Numbered from the stretch's first letter, positions 1 through 8,439 are shown. The stretch: DNA of 42,393 nucleotides from Okeania sp. KiyG1 (GCF_014132355.1 NZ_BLZO01000143.1:1-42393); one strand, 5' to 3'. Numbers and translations are program-made. Notes: generated by a model not told the origin, from the letters alone.

Positions 1-2
1 GT

Positions 3-1082
3 TCTACTCAAAAAATTATTACAGCTGCTTATCGTCAGGTATTCGGTCGTGATGTTTATGATGGTCAGCGTCTCAAGAGTGCTGAGAACAAACTAGAAAA
101 TGGTGATATCACTATTCGCGAGTTCATTCGTGCTTTAGCGAAGTCTGATACTTTCCGTAATATGTACTGGAGTTCTTTGTATGTGTGCAAGGCAATTGAG
201 TATATTCATCGAAGGTTGTTAGGTCGTCCGACTTATGGACGTAAGGAAATTAATTCTTACTTCGATATTTGTGCTAAGAAGGGTTTCTATGTTTTAGTCG
301 ATGCAATTATCGATAGTCAAGAATACAATGACGCTTTTGGGGAAGATACAATTCCTTATGAACGTTATCTAACTCCTGGTGGTTTGTCGTTAAGGAATAC
401 AAGAGTTGGCAGTATTGCTGACAAGAATCTACTTGTACAGAAAGAAGTTACGCCAAGATTTGTGGAGTTGGGCACTCCTGGGGAGGTTCGTAGCGAACCT
501 GATGTTGAGTTCCGAGTTGGTCAAGGTGTTAACAAGCAACGGGAGCAGTCTAAGGTATTTAAGTTGACAAGTACCCAAGATAAGCAACAGGTGAAATTGA
601 TTATTGCTGCTGCTTATCGTCAGATTTTTGAACGCGATATCGATCCTTACGTTGTTAAGAGTGAGTTCTCTTCCTTAGAAAGTAAGTTAGGAAATGATGA
701 AATCAACCTCAAGGAATTTATTGAAGGATTAGGTTGTTCTCAACTTTATGTTAAGGAGTTTTATACGCCATATCCTAATACTAAGGTAATTGAACTTGGT
801 ACTAAGCATTTCTTAGGACGTGCTCCTCGCAATCAAGTTGAGATTCGTAAGTATAATCAGATTCTGGCAAGTTTGGGTATCAAAGGTTTTATCAACGCTA
901 TGGTGAATAGTGCTGAGTATATTGAGATGTTTGGGGAGGATACTGTTCCTTATCGTCGCTTCCCGACTCTCCCTGCTGCTAATTTCCCGAATACTGAAAG
1001 ACTGTATAATCAGTTAACTAAGCAAAATGATGATTTGGTTATACCTAGTTTTGAACCTGTAGCTATAGCTGACCGCAGTTAA
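3..1082 (+). CDS. apcE: Phycobilisome core-membrane linker ApcE, C-terminal part
   Basis: The gene enters from the left edge with its reading frame open from base 3, so about 359 C-terminal residues are present. It carries two phycobilisome linker (REP) domains. The first is partial (local residues 1 to about 115) and the second spans about 190-325. Both show the family signatures AAYRQ(V/I)[22 protein letters not shown] and EDT(V/I)PY(R/E)R(F/Y). The tail, with [12 protein letters not shown], is the usual end of ApcE. ApcE nucleates the allophycocyanin core and anchors the phycobilisome to the thylakoid membrane; the N-terminal chromophore-binding domain lies outside the window. The gene is not followed by apcA/apcB/apcC, which matches cyanobacteria where apcE sits apart from that operon. 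A possible terminator hairpin lies 136 bp downstream. Confidence 0.95.
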   Translation, partial: STQKIITAAYRQVFGRDVYDGQRLKSAENKLENGDITIREFIRALAKSDTFRNMYWSSLYVCKAIEYIHRRLLGRPTYGRKEINSYFDICAKKGFYVLVDAIIDSQEYNDAFGEDTIPYERYLTPGGLSLRNTRVGSIADKNLLVQKEVTPRFVELGTPGEVRSEPDVEFRVGQGVNKQREQSKVFKLTSTQDKQQVKLIIAAAYRQIFERDIDPYVVKSEFSSLESKLGNDEINLKEFIEGLGCSQLYVKEFYTPYPNTKVIELGTKHFLGRAPRNQVEIRKYNQILASLGIKGFINAMVNSAEYIEMFGEDTVPYRRFPTLPAANFPNTERLYNQLTKQNDDLVIPSFEPVAIADRS

Positions 1083-1217
1083 CTAGCTATCAGCTATTAG
1101 CGCTTCCCTACGGGATGCTACGCAAACAGCTATCAGCGTAAAAAGGTAGTGCATGGAATTAGCTATCTTTTTGCGGAGTATTCCGTCAAGAAAAGCTTTT
1201 TAAATTGCGTTTATCCT

Positions 1218-1246
1218 CTGCTATAGATTTTTATAGCAGGGATTTT
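1218..1246 (+). terminator. Possible intrinsic terminator after apcE
   Basis: A perfect 8-bp stem CTGCTATA/TATAGCAG (1218-1225 with 1232-1239) closes a 6-nt loop and is followed by GGATTTTT. It lies 136 bp after the apcE stop codon. The stem is AT-rich and the T-run is short, so the call is moderate. Confidence 0.45.
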
Positions 1247-1307
1247 TGATAGCAGAAGGAAGAAGGAAGAGTTCATTAATTGATAATTGATAATGGATAA
1301 TTGATAA

Positions 1308-1435
1308 TTACCTCGGGTTTTAACCGTTACGGAATTGAATATAAGGAAATATTATTTCTTTATTTCCCCTTAAAAGGGAAGGCTTTAAAGCAGAATTATT
1401 TAATTATTAATTATTAATTATTAATTATTCGGTAA
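1308..1435 (+). repeat. R6 dispersed element, copy 1
   Basis: Forward copy of the TTACC...TTCGGTAA family: begins TTACCTCG, has the AATTGAATATAAGG module, the hairpin CCCCTTAAAAGGG next to GGCTTTAAA, and ends ATTCGGTAA. Its 3' part contains a tandem of the 7-mer TAATTAT. Confidence 0.7.
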
Positions 1436-1932
1436 GGAGGAAGGAAAAAAGGGAAATAATATTTAGAGAAGCAGGTAATAAGGTATTGCTCAAACCTGCT
1501 AAGTCAGATTTTGGTAATACGTTAAATTATTCTCTGCTTTCTATTGCCAAAAAGTGCTAAAGTAGCTTATTTACTAGGTATTAAAAAAACTGCGATCGCT
1601 ATAAAAATTAAAGCAATAATTAATAGACATATCCAGAAAATAAATTTGCCCTTTATTTGCTATAAATTAGAGTATAATAACTAAAAATCCTTTTTCGTGT
1701 TTTTTCCTAAAAATATCTTCCCTGTTCTCTATTCCCTATTCCCTATTCCCTACTTTGATAAAAAGTCTATATCTTTTTCACGCCTATGTCTAATACTATT
1801 AAGATTGTAAAATTTTGTTTCATTTCGGAGAATTAACGTTGCCCTCAATCTCTAAAAGGGCTAATATACATAAGATTTCATAAAATCAAAGAGTCTAAAT
1901 TCCTCTCTGGAATTAAATCTACAAATTACAAT

Positions 1933-2253
1933 ATGTCAAAGACTTATACTGTTGAAATTCAACACGAGGGAAAAACTCACACTATTCAGGTGCCAGAGGA
2001 TAAAAAAATATTAGAGGTTGCTGATAAGGCTGAACTAGGTTTGCCTAATTCTTGCAACGCAGGGGTTTGTACAACCTGTGCAGCCAAAATTATTGGAGAG
2101 GGTACTGTAGATCAGGCCGATGGTATGGGAGTTGGTCGAGAACTTCAAGAAGAGGGTTATGTTTTATTATGTATTGCCTATCCTCGGTCTAATTTAAAGA
2201 TAGAAACTGGAAAGGAAGATGAGGTTTACGACCGTCAATTTGGTGCTTCATAA
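1933..2253 (+). CDS. Plant-type [2Fe-2S] ferredoxin
   Basis: A 106-aa soluble electron carrier with the plant-type ferredoxin cysteine pattern C41-x4-C46-x2-C49-x30-C80 (SCNAGVCTTCA and LLCIAYP), which ligates one [2Fe-2S] cluster. It probably takes electrons from photosystem I or hands them to a dedicated reductase. The loop sequence NAGVCTTC differs from the RAGACSTC of the main photosynthetic PetF, and the protein has an acidic C-terminal extension ending DEVYDRQFGAS. It is therefore better viewed as a paralogue with a special partner than as the main Fd1. The ATG start gives the normal family N-terminus; there is no strong Shine-Dalgarno sequence. The gene stands alone, with repeat-rich spacers on both sides. 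Confidence 0.9.
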   Translation: MSKTYTVEIQHEGKTHTIQVPEDKKILEVADKAELGLPNSCNAGVCTTCAAKIIGEGTVDQADGMGVGRELQEEGYVLLCIAYPRSNLKIETGKEDEVYDRQFGAS

Positions 2254-2339
2254 ATAGCTTCAAAATCACTTAAAAGGAAGACTTCAAAAATTAATAATGA
2301 ATAATTAATAATGAATAATTAATAATTAATAATTAATAA

Positions 2340-2674
2340 TTACCTCTCCTTGAACAGAAGAGGATTGAATAAAAGGAAAATTTTTTCTTCTCTTGGTCGA
2401 TTGGATATGGCGAGGAGACCCGCTCTTGACAGAGCCGCTCGAATTGCGCCATCCCACCCTACGGGAAGCTCGGAAGATAGAACTCCGTTCCGAGATACGC
2501 GTTTCGCGTCAGCGTTGCGTTGCGCCAGCTTTGCGTTGCGCCAGCTTTGCGTTGCGCCAGCTTTGCGTTGCGCCAGCTTTGCGTTGCAAGCCAGCATTTG
2601 CGAAGCAAAAGCAAAAGCAAACGACCGCTTTTTCTCCTTTAAAGGAGAGGCTATAAACCTTAATTATTCGGTAA
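2340..2674 (+). repeat. R6 dispersed element, copy 2 (expanded core)
   Basis: Forward copy: TTACCTCTCC at the left, GAGGATTGAATAAAAGG, then the optional TTGGTCGATTGGATATGGCG module, the hairpin TCTCCTTTAAAGGAGA, and ATTCGGTAA at the right. The core is expanded by GC-rich sequence with a 16-bp tandem (2522-2585), so the copy is 335 bp while simple copies are about 95 bp. Confidence 0.7.
2522..2585. repeat. Tandem repeat, 4 x 16 bp
   Basis: Four exact head-to-tail copies of GCGCCAGCTTTGCGTT, starting at 2522, 2538, 2554 and 2570. The local GC content is far above that of the surrounding spacer. It sits in the core of R6 copy 2. Confidence 0.9.
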
Positions 2675-2753
2675 ATAAAGTTTATTTTGTAAACTAATTA
2701 ACTTAAAATTGTACTGATAACTGATAACTGATAACTGATAACTGATAACTGAC

Positions 2754-2957
2754 ATGACTACTCATTTTATTAATGTTGAAATTGACCTGCAAGAATCACC
2801 AAATAAACTCAATCAAGAAATTGAAAAAGAGTTAGAAAAACGTGGTGCACCTCTACGTTGGGCAGTGACTAAAGTAGATACGGAAACACAAAAGGCTCAT
2901 GTAGAAGCTGTGGTAGTTAACACTAACTCAATTACAACAGAAATTTCCAAAAAATAA
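2754..2957 (+). CDS. Small conserved cyanobacterial protein, 67 aa
   Basis: A 67-residue soluble, charged protein without cysteines or membrane segments, predicted beta-alpha-beta in style: N-terminal THFINVEIDLQESP, an amphipathic helix around NQEIEKELEKRG, then PLRWAVTKVD and a strand AHVEAVVV. I recognise this as a small conserved cyanobacterial protein of unknown function (the PLRWAVT core is the conserved part as I recall it); no biochemical role is known to me. The ATG follows directly on a CTGATAA tandem (2714-2752), with no Shine-Dalgarno sequence, so translation initiation probably depends on the unstructured AT-rich leader. There is no operon partner: the next gene begins 500 bp later. 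Confidence 0.7.
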   Translation: MTTHFINVEIDLQESPNKLNQEIEKELEKRGAPLRWAVTKVDTETQKAHVEAVVVNTNSITTEISKK

Positions 2958-3100
2958 ATAGTTATATTTGATATAACTGCTACCTTAGACTAATTATATC
3001 AAGTCCTATTTTCATGGTTTTTATAATTAGTTTTACTTTAAAAATACGCCATTATCTTGTGGTTGAAATATTTTTCAATAGATTTATAAAGCTAAGTTTA

Positions 3101-3212
3101 TATACAGTGGATTCCACTTTGGTGAAGTACACCCATCGCGGGCAAGATGCCCGTACTTGCGTTCATTTAATTGTTAATATTTGTACTTCATATACTTGGA
3201 ATCTTCTGCTTT
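3101..3212. repeat. R3 inverted-repeat element, copy 1
   Basis: Left arm TACAGTGGATTCCACTTTGG followed by TGAAGTACA; the right arm is TTGTACTTCATATACTTGG then AATC, its imperfect inverse. In the centre is the hairpin GCGGGCAAGATGCCCGT. The same architecture recurs at 16821-16930. Confidence 0.75.
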
Positions 3213-3291
3213 ATCTATAGTTTTAGTGGAGAAGTACGATTGCTATAGCTGTATCACCAGATTTTACATGAGTATAAATAATTTTTTCTAT

Positions 3292-3376
3292 TTACCGATA
3301 AGTGGTCTAAAGCCTCCTCTTTTAAGAAGATAAAAAAGAGAATATTCCATATTTCAAGCCTACTTATTGCAGAGGT
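3292..3376 (-). repeat. R6 dispersed element, degenerate copy
   Basis: Reverse-oriented and decayed: TTTACCGATAAGTGGTCTAA, then AGCCTCCTCTTTTAAGAAGA as the hairpin, and AGAGGTA at the far end. Confidence 0.5.
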
Positions 3377-3457
3377 ACTGATAACTGAAATTACCTGTTT
3401 CTTGAAATATCTTGCATCTAAAAATCAAATAATTTCTGCTTAAATTACCCTACAAAT

Positions 3458-4537
3458 TTGATTTTGACTTTTAATTTGATACCTCGTCCTTATACAGTAG
3501 TCTTAATTATTCCCACTGGTATCGGTGCATCTATTGGTGGTTATGCTGGAGATGCTCTACCAGTGGCACGAGCGATCGCACAAACTTGTGACCTCCTAAT
3601 TACTCACCCCAATGTTCTGAATGGGGCACAACTTTATTGGCCATTATCTAATGCTCTCTATGTAGAAGGCTATGCTCTTGACAAATTTGCTCAGGGATGG
3701 TATGGATTACAACCGGTACATCAAAACCGAGTGGGTTTAATTCTAGACCAAGGCATTGAGCCAGAATTGCAACTGCGCCATTTACAAGCTGCGGATGCGA
3801 CTAGAGCAACTTTAGGGCTAAATCTCACAGATTATATAATTACAGATGTCCCACTAGAAGTACAATTACAACAATCTGATTCTGGGGCATCCTGGGGCAC
3901 AATAGCTAATTCTGATAGTTTGCTACGAGCAGCAGAAACTCTAATTCACAAAGCTAAAGCAGAAGCGATCGCTGTTGTTGCCAGATTTCCCGATGATGAA
4001 GGTAGTACAGGATTACAACTATATCGCCACGGACAAGGAGTGGACCCTTTAGCTGGTGCAGAAGCAGTTATTAGTCATTTGATTGTCAAAACTTTTCAGG
4101 TCCCCTGCGCTCATGCTCCTGCTTTATTGCCTCTACCCTTAGACCCTAACTTATCGCCTCGGTCTGCTGCAGAAGAAATTGGTTACACATTTTTACCTTG
4201 TGTATTAGTGGGGTTGAGTCGAGCGCCTCAATTAGTAAATACAAAAGATACTCCCCTACTCCCTAATACTATTTTGGCAAAACAAGTAGATGCTGTGGTT
4301 GTACCTGCTACTGCTTGTGGTGGTAGTGCAGTAATGAGTTTCAGTCAAACTCCAGCACAAATTATTGCCGTCAGGGAAAATCAAACTCAAATGCAAGCTT
4401 CACCAGAAAGTTTGGGGATAAAAGCATTAGAGGTTAATTCATATTTGGAGGCGTTGGGGGTGTTGGTTGCTCATCGAGCTGGCATTAATGCAGAAGCTTT
4501 GAGGCCAGAAATATTACCAATTGCCAAAATTCAGTAG
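3458..4537 (+). CDS. DUF3326 family protein
   Basis: A protein of up to 359 aa matching my memory of the cyanobacterial DUF3326 family (usual length about 340-360 aa). The N-terminal core has VVLIIPTGIGASIGGYAGDA, then a stretch resembling a nucleotide-binding fold with THPNVLNGAQLYWP. The middle has VVARFPDDEG and HGQGVDPLAGAEAVISH, and the C-terminal part has VVPATACGGSAVM. The family is conserved in cyanobacteria and plants but I know of no proven reaction; glycine-rich loops suggest a ligand-binding alpha/beta protein. The start is uncertain. The frame opens at TTG 3458, with other TTG codons at 3464 and 3476, no ATG before the conserved core and no clear Shine-Dalgarno, so residues 1-8 may not be translated. 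It is followed 197 bp later by a CPBP protease gene; the R2 element between them argues against tight co-transcription. Confidence 0.85.
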   Translation: MILTFNLIPRPYTVVLIIPTGIGASIGGYAGDALPVARAIAQTCDLLITHPNVLNGAQLYWPLSNALYVEGYALDKFAQGWYGLQPVHQNRVGLILDQGIEPELQLRHLQAADATRATLGLNLTDYIITDVPLEVQLQQSDSGASWGTIANSDSLLRAAETLIHKAKAEAIAVVARFPDDEGSTGLQLYRHGQGVDPLAGAEAVISHLIVKTFQVPCAHAPALLPLPLDPNLSPRSAAEEIGYTFLPCVLVGLSRAPQLVNTKDTPLLPNTILAKQVDAVVVPATACGGSAVMSFSQTPAQIIAVRENQTQMQASPESLGIKALEVNSYLEALGVLVAHRAGINAEALRPEILPIAKIQ

Positions 4538-4555
4538 TGCCATCCTGTACAATAG

Positions 4556-4700
4556 TTACAGCGCAATTTATTTAAGTAGACCACAAAATTATTATTGGGT
4601 AGGAAGTTAGGGACGTTGCATGCAACGTCCCTACAGAGTAGAAAAATGCTTTTGGGTTGGCCGTACTAACTGTAGTCTATCTATGTGAAAAGCGCTATAA
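4556..4700. repeat. R2 inverted-repeat element, copy 1
   Basis: Left arm TTACAGCGCAATTTATTTAA then GTAGACCACA; right arm TGTAGTCTATCTATGTGAAA then AGCGCTATAA, its imperfect inverse. The core contains a perfect 26-bp palindrome. The right arm ends 34 bp before the next start codon, so it may form part of that gene's leader. Confidence 0.75.
4608..4633. repeat. 26-bp perfect palindrome (ACGTTGCA module)
   Basis: TAGGGACGTTGCA followed directly by its exact inverse. Related modules occur at 7532-7560 and 9052-9080, where a short spacer separates the arms. It sits as the core of R2 copy 1. Confidence 0.9.
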
Positions 4701-4734
4701 ATATAAAATCTAAAGTTAATTTTATAGAGGACAA

Positions 4735-5319
4735 GTGACAGAGCAAATTCCTGAAAATCCAGAAACCGAACCTCTAACTCGTACTCAAGTATTGGTGGCA
4801 ATGGGAGTAACAGCATTAGTATTACTGGCAATCTCTAAAACCTGTTTGCTACTTGGTGTTGATTTATTACCTGTGAGTTGGAATCCCAGAGCGTTATTGT
4901 GGGGAGTAGCGATCGCTTTAGGTATTACTATTGCTAGTTCCTTAGTTTATCGCATTTGGCCTACCTATCGTCGTAGTGCAGATCAATATCTTAAATTAGT
5001 TGTGACTCCTTTGTTATGGCCCGATTTAATCTGGTTGGGGTTACTACCAGGATTGAGCGAAGAATTGTTATTTCGAGGTGTAATTTTGTCTGCTTTGGGA
5101 TTGGATACAGTGGCATTAATTGCTTCAAGTGTTTTCTTTGGTGTTTTACATTTGAGTGGTAAGCAACAATGGCCTTATATGGTTTGGGCAACAATAGTTG
5201 GAATGGTGTTGGGATATAGTGCCTTAGAAACAGGTAATTTATTAATACCAATTATTGCCCACATTTTGACAAATTTGATTTCTAGTGGTATGTGGAAGTG
5301 GGAACATAATTATAAATAG
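4735..5319 (+). CDS. CPBP family intramembrane glutamic protease
   Basis: A 194-aa polytopic membrane protein of the CPBP (CAAX protease and bacteriocin-processing, Abi) family. The three catalytic motifs are present: E109-E110-x3-R114 (SEELLFRG), F135-x3-H139 (FGVLH) and H176-x3-N180 (HILTN). Hydrophobic segments lie at about 20-42, 55-73, 93-106, 124-137, 146-163 and 168-184. In cyanobacteria such proteins are mostly of unknown substrate; other members process prenylated or peptide substrates inside the membrane. The GTG start at 4735 is chosen because AGAGG (4726-4730) lies four bases upstream and no in-frame ATG precedes the first helix. The R2 element ends in the presumed leader. Confidence 0.9.
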   Translation: MTEQIPENPETEPLTRTQVLVAMGVTALVLLAISKTCLLLGVDLLPVSWNPRALLWGVAIALGITIASSLVYRIWPTYRRSADQYLKLVVTPLLWPDLIWLGLLPGLSEELLFRGVILSALGLDTVALIASSVFFGVLHLSGKQQWPYMVWATIVGMVLGYSALETGNLLIPIIAHILTNLISSGMWKWEHNYK

Positions 5320-5678
5320 ACATCTCCTCCAAAAGAGGGAGTAGGGGTTCAAGAATTTAGAATTTAGAATTTAGAATTTAGAATTAAGAGTTTAGAATTA
5401 CCTCTTCTTAATAAATAAGAGGATTGAATAAAAGGATTTTTTTTCTTTTTTCTCCATGAATGGAGAGGCTTTATACCTGAATTTTTCGGTAAGGGAAAAT
5501 AATTGATAATTTATGTGCGATAATTGATTTTATTTTTTATTATTGGACATTTATAATAGTCACAAAAAGTTTAATAATTATAGTTGAAACTGATAATGTT
5601 AGTCTCCAACTTGGCTTGATAATTCCAATAAATACTAATTCTAATTTAATTACATATATAGAGACTTAATAATTTAAA
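5320..5678. other. Gene-free spacer
   Basis: A 359-bp spacer with a tandem of AATTTAGA units (about 5353-5400), a compact R6 element (5398-5492), then plain AT-rich sequence up to the next gene. Confidence 0.6.
5398..5492 (+). repeat. R6 dispersed element, copy 3 (compact form)
   Basis: A 95-bp forward copy and a good reference for the short form. It has TTACCTCTTC, the hairpin CTCTTCTTAATAAATAAGAG, GATTGAATAAAAGG, a T-rich spacer, the hairpin TCTCCATGAATGGAGA, GGCTTTATACCTGAA and TTTTTCGGTAA. Confidence 0.8.
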
Positions 5679-7355
5679 ATGACAGAATCAGGTTTTGACT
5701 TTAGCCACTACTATACATATCAAGAAGTGGTAAGTTTTTTGCATCAGATGAGTGAAAGTAATCCCCATTTGATTGAGTTAAAAGTTATTGGTAAAAGCTA
5801 CGGCGGATTAGATATTTTCTTAGCTACTGTTACTAATAAAAATACGGGAAAAGCAAAAGAAAAACCTGGATATTGGATTGATGCTAATATTCATGCTGGA
5901 GAAGTTACAGGTTCTGCTGTTGCTCTATATATTATTTATCACCTACTAAATAATTACTCTAGCGAACCTCAAATTACTCGTTTATTAGACAACTACACAG
6001 TTTATGTATTACCTCGTATTGCTGTTGATGGAGCAGAACAATATTTAACAACTCCTCAAAGATTGCGATCGAGTATTCGTCATTATCCATATCCCGAAGA
6101 ACGCGACGGACTCCACTGGGAAGATGTAAATGGGGATGGGTTAATTTTGCAGATGCGACTCAAAGATGATTGTGGAGCGTGGAAAATTTCGCCAGAAGAC
6201 CCTAGAATAATGGTGCGTCGCGAACCTGATGAATTTGGAGGCACTTACTACACTATTCTGCAAGAGGGAATTATCAAAAACTATAACGGTTATGATATTA
6301 AAATTGCTCCCGCACTGGAAGGAATGGATTTTAATCGCAACTATCCTTATGAGTGGCAACCGGAGGGAAAACAAAAAGGTGCTGGAGATTTTCCTTTTTC
6401 TGAACCGGAAACTCGTGCTGTAGCAGAATTTTGGCGCGAGCATTCTAATATTAATGGTTTTATTAGTTATCATACCTTTTCTGCGGTAATTTTACGTCCT
6501 TATAGCATTTATCCAGACGACCGCTTACCTGTGGAGGATTTGGAAATTTACGAGTTGATTGGGGAAAAGGGTACTGAAATTACTGGTTATGAATGTGTTT
6601 CGGTTTATCATAACTTTTGCTATCCTGCTAATCGGAAGACTTATGGTGCAATGGATGATTATTGTTACGAGTGCTTTGGTTGGTTTGGTTTTATTATAGA
6701 GCTTTGGGATGCACCTACAGCAGCGGGAGTTCAGAAGGAAGATTATGTTAAGTGGTTACAACGCCATCCTGTTTCAGATGATTTGAAATTGATGCAGTGG
6801 AATGATGAAAAGTTGGGTGGGAAGGGTTTTATTGACTGGCAACCGTTTGAACATCCACAACTGGGTACTGTAGAAATTGGTGGATGGAATCATAAGGAGG
6901 TTTGGCAAAATGCTCCTGTGGAATATTTACCAAAGTTGTGCGAGGAACATTGTCAGTTTGCTATTTCTCATGCTTTGATGTCGCCTCGTTTGGCAGTTAG
7001 TCAGGTGGTAGTTGAACATCAGGGTGGCGATATTTATTTGGTAGTGGTGCAGTTGGAAAATCAGGGATTTTTGCCTACTTATACCAGTGAAAAAGCTAGG
7101 GAAGGAAAAAGTGTTCGACCTATAGAGGTGATGTTGACTTTGCCTGAAAATGTAGTGTTGCTTAGTGGAAAGCAGTTACAGGAAAGAGGTCATTTGGAGG
7201 GGCGATCGAATAAAGCTTTTGCTAATTCTGCTCGAGGTAATGATTATCGTTGTCATGTTGAGTGGGTGGTTAAAGGTTTTGCTGGTTGTGAAATTGAAAT
7301 GACGGCGCGGGGGGAACGTTCAGGTGTGGTGAAAACTGTTATTACTTTAAAATAA
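5679..7355 (+). CDS. M14 family zinc metallocarboxypeptidase
   Basis: A 558-aa peptidase of the M14 (carboxypeptidase A) superfamily. The zinc ligands are visible as H72-x2-E75 (NIHAGEVTG) and H265 (SYHTFS). N219-R220 (DFNRNYP) would bind the substrate carboxylate, and E341 in GFIIELWDAP fits the catalytic glutamate. The catalytic domain covers about residues 10-370. The last about 180 residues (430-558) look like a beta-rich accessory domain, as in other large bacterial M14 members. No signal peptide is visible, so the enzyme is probably cytoplasmic or exported by a non-Sec route. The ATG start gives an N-terminus with the family pattern FSHYYTYQEVVSFL. No Shine-Dalgarno sequence stands out. 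Substrate is unknown. Confidence 0.93.
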   Translation: MTESGFDFSHYYTYQEVVSFLHQMSESNPHLIELKVIGKSYGGLDIFLATVTNKNTGKAKEKPGYWIDANIHAGEVTGSAVALYIIYHLLNNYSSEPQITRLLDNYTVYVLPRIAVDGAEQYLTTPQRLRSSIRHYPYPEERDGLHWEDVNGDGLILQMRLKDDCGAWKISPEDPRIMVRREPDEFGGTYYTILQEGIIKNYNGYDIKIAPALEGMDFNRNYPYEWQPEGKQKGAGDFPFSEPETRAVAEFWREHSNINGFISYHTFSAVILRPYSIYPDDRLPVEDLEIYELIGEKGTEITGYECVSVYHNFCYPANRKTYGAMDDYCYECFGWFGFIIELWDAPTAAGVQKEDYVKWLQRHPVSDDLKLMQWNDEKLGGKGFIDWQPFEHPQLGTVEIGGWNHKEVWQNAPVEYLPKLCEEHCQFAISHALMSPRLAVSQVVVEHQGGDIYLVVVQLENQGFLPTYTSEKAREGKSVRPIEVMLTLPENVVLLSGKQLQERGHLEGRSNKAFANSARGNDYRCHVEWVVKGFAGCEIEMTARGERSGVVKTVITLK

Positions 7356-7531
7356 TTGGCGTTGCTGAATGATTTTATGATTTTTAGTAGTTAGTAGTTA
7401 TACCAATTCCCAAAAGTCTTGCTATACTTGGGCAGTACTTCAGTTGTCAACTAATCAGTACAAGCAAAATCACTTTGCATGCTAATTTCAGCTTGCGTTA
7501 ATGTTAATTATTCTTATGTTTGCTTCTCCCT

Positions 7532-7560
7532 GTACGGACGCCCTTATGCAACGTCCCTAC
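7532..7560. repeat. Imperfect ACGTTGCA-type palindrome
   Basis: GTACGGACG and ACGTCCCTAC as arms around CCCTTATGCA; related to the perfect palindrome at 4608-4633. Confidence 0.6.
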
Positions 7561-7653
7561 CCACTCCCCTATTTCCCCTCCTAGGAGGGGGAGGGGCTAG
7601 GGGTGGGTCCCCTGCTCAACAAAATGTAGAAAAGTTTTTGAGAAATGGTATTA

Positions 7654-7896
7654 CAGGACTTACGCAGAGACTTTACTGATAGGGAGGGCGAATGCCATTT
7701 GCGTTCCGCAAAGCTCCGAATGGCGCCCCTACAGATAGTGGTTTACAGCGCTTTTCAAGTTGATGAACCACATCGCCATAACCAAAATCTTGTAGAGAAG
7801 TTGCATGGAACGTCTCTATAAGGGCGAATACCATTCGCCCCTACTGTGGTCTACTCAAATGAAAACCGCTGTAAAAGTCAATTTGCGTAAGTCCTG
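7654..7896. mobile_element. R1 MITE-like element, copy A (contains R2)
   Basis: Begins CAGGACTTACGCA and ends TGCGTAAGTCCTG (nearly exact 13-bp inverted ends). An R2 element fills 7742-7875; removing its 134 bp leaves 109 bp, close to the 113 bp of copies C and E. No exact target duplication is visible: the flanking five bases are TATTA on the left and ATAAA on the right. Confidence 0.75.
7742..7875. mobile_element. R2 inverted-repeat element, copy 2, inside R1
   Basis: Left arm TTTACAGCGCTTTTCAAGTT then GATGAACCACA; right arm TGTGGTCTACTCAAATGAAA then ACCGCTGTAAA. The core holds GGGCGAATACCATTCGCCC, a module otherwise typical of R1 elements. Confidence 0.75.
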
Positions 7897-7936
7897 ATAA
7901 AATTGCCATACAGGAGTTTTACTGTTTTTATCCCTA

Positions 7937-8179
7937 TTAGGCAATGCCAAGTAAGTTCATAACTGTTTTTTCTTCATGCAAGTGGGTTTCTACAGTTCTG
8001 TAGGTATTTTTGATTGCTGCTTGACAAGAATGTTCGCGAAAACTGTTTAAAATAATTTGTTTTTTGAGCTTATCTACTAAATTTGGCATTTCTTGCTTGC
8101 ATTCCAAACAATACCAATAAATTTGGGAATTACGACTATGGCGCAGCATTTGAGTAGAGCAACAAGGACAGTTATTCAT
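7937..8179 (-). CDS. Small CPCC zinc-ribbon protein, 80 aa
   Basis: An 80-aa protein with a rubredoxin-like metal-binding pattern: C4-P-C6-C7 near the N-terminus and C24-L-E-C27, so C4/C7 and C24/C27 can form a zinc ribbon. The N-terminus MNNCPCCS, the RH...YWYC stretch and the following QEMPNL are, as I recall, conserved in many cyanobacterial small proteins of unknown function. The remaining 50 residues are a basic then mixed-charge helix. Size and metal site suggest a nucleic-acid- or protein-binding adaptor, but this is inference. The R1 element lies 40 bp past the stop codon. Confidence 0.75.
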   Translation of the reverse strand: MNNCPCCSTQMLRHSRNSQIYWYCLECKQEMPNLVDKLKKQIILNSFREHSCQAAIKNTYRTVETHLHEEKTVMNLLGIA

Positions 8180-8439
8180 GGCTAAATTATGATTATTTTA
8201 AAACTTCACAAATTGAATTTAAATTTTAGTTAATTACTCTAAAATACAAAAGTTATTTAATTAAGGCTTGTATTTAGAGAGAATGAAAAATGGATAAAAA
8301 GAACTACAGCTACTTCACTAACTATAGTTAACTGAATTTTGCTGAAATAAAGCTTATACTTTTCTGGTGAAACTGAATCAGCTAGATTATTAAAATTGTT
8401 AATCGTAGTTCTAGTTTCACAGAATACTGATATGAACAA

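Larger units (their letters stand above)
1083..1932. other. Gene-free spacer apcE-ferredoxin
   Basis: An 850-bp AT-rich spacer with no credible gene. It holds a short AGCTATCAG-type repeat just after apcE (1083-1140, seen again at 11210-11232), a terminator-like hairpin, an R6 repeat (1308-1435) flanked by 7-bp AT tandem units, one HIP1 octamer near 1596, and a CCCTATT tandem near 1728-1750. No clear -35/-10 promoter for the ferredoxin gene could be fixed. Confidence 0.6.
2254..2753. other. Gene-free spacer with expanded repeat
   Basis: A 500-bp spacer made up almost entirely of an R6 element, its AT-rich 7-mer flank (TAATAAT-type, 2289-2340), and a CTGATAA tandem of 5.5 units (2714-2752) that runs up to the next start codon. 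The open frames here on both strands lie in the GC-rich tandem and are not credible genes. Confidence 0.6.
2958..3457. other. Gene-free spacer
   Basis: A 500-bp spacer holding an R3 inverted-repeat element (3101-3212) and a degenerate R6 element (3292-3376). An open frame at 3014-3220 runs through the R3 element and is not a credible gene. Confidence 0.6.
7356..7936. other. Gene-free spacer with nested repeats
   Basis: A 581-bp spacer with an imperfect ACGTTGCA-type palindrome (7532-7560), the inverted GC-rich pair CCCCTCC/GGAGGGGAGGGG near 7576-7595, and an R1 element that contains an R2 element. The open frame at 7479-7679 runs through repeat sequence and is not credible. Confidence 0.6.

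Noticed and set aside
2340-2697. Three overlapping open frames on both strands
   Set aside because: They lie in an R6 element and its 16-bp GC-rich tandem; the peptides are simple repeats of that tandem.
2714-2752. CTGATAA tandem considered as a CRISPR-like or iteron array
   Set aside because: The unit is 7 bp without spacers and stops at the start codon; this is a simple tandem repeat.
3014-3220. A 68-codon frame
   Set aside because: It runs through R3 inverted-repeat sequence, and a frame in the equivalent R3 copy at 16737-16943 shows the same artefact.
7479-7679. A 66-codon plus-strand frame
   Set aside because: It passes through palindromic repeats into the R1 element.
8257-8439. A 60-codon minus-strand frame
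   Set aside because: AT-rich, no Shine-Dalgarno, no recognisable feature, and it overlaps one of the palindromes.
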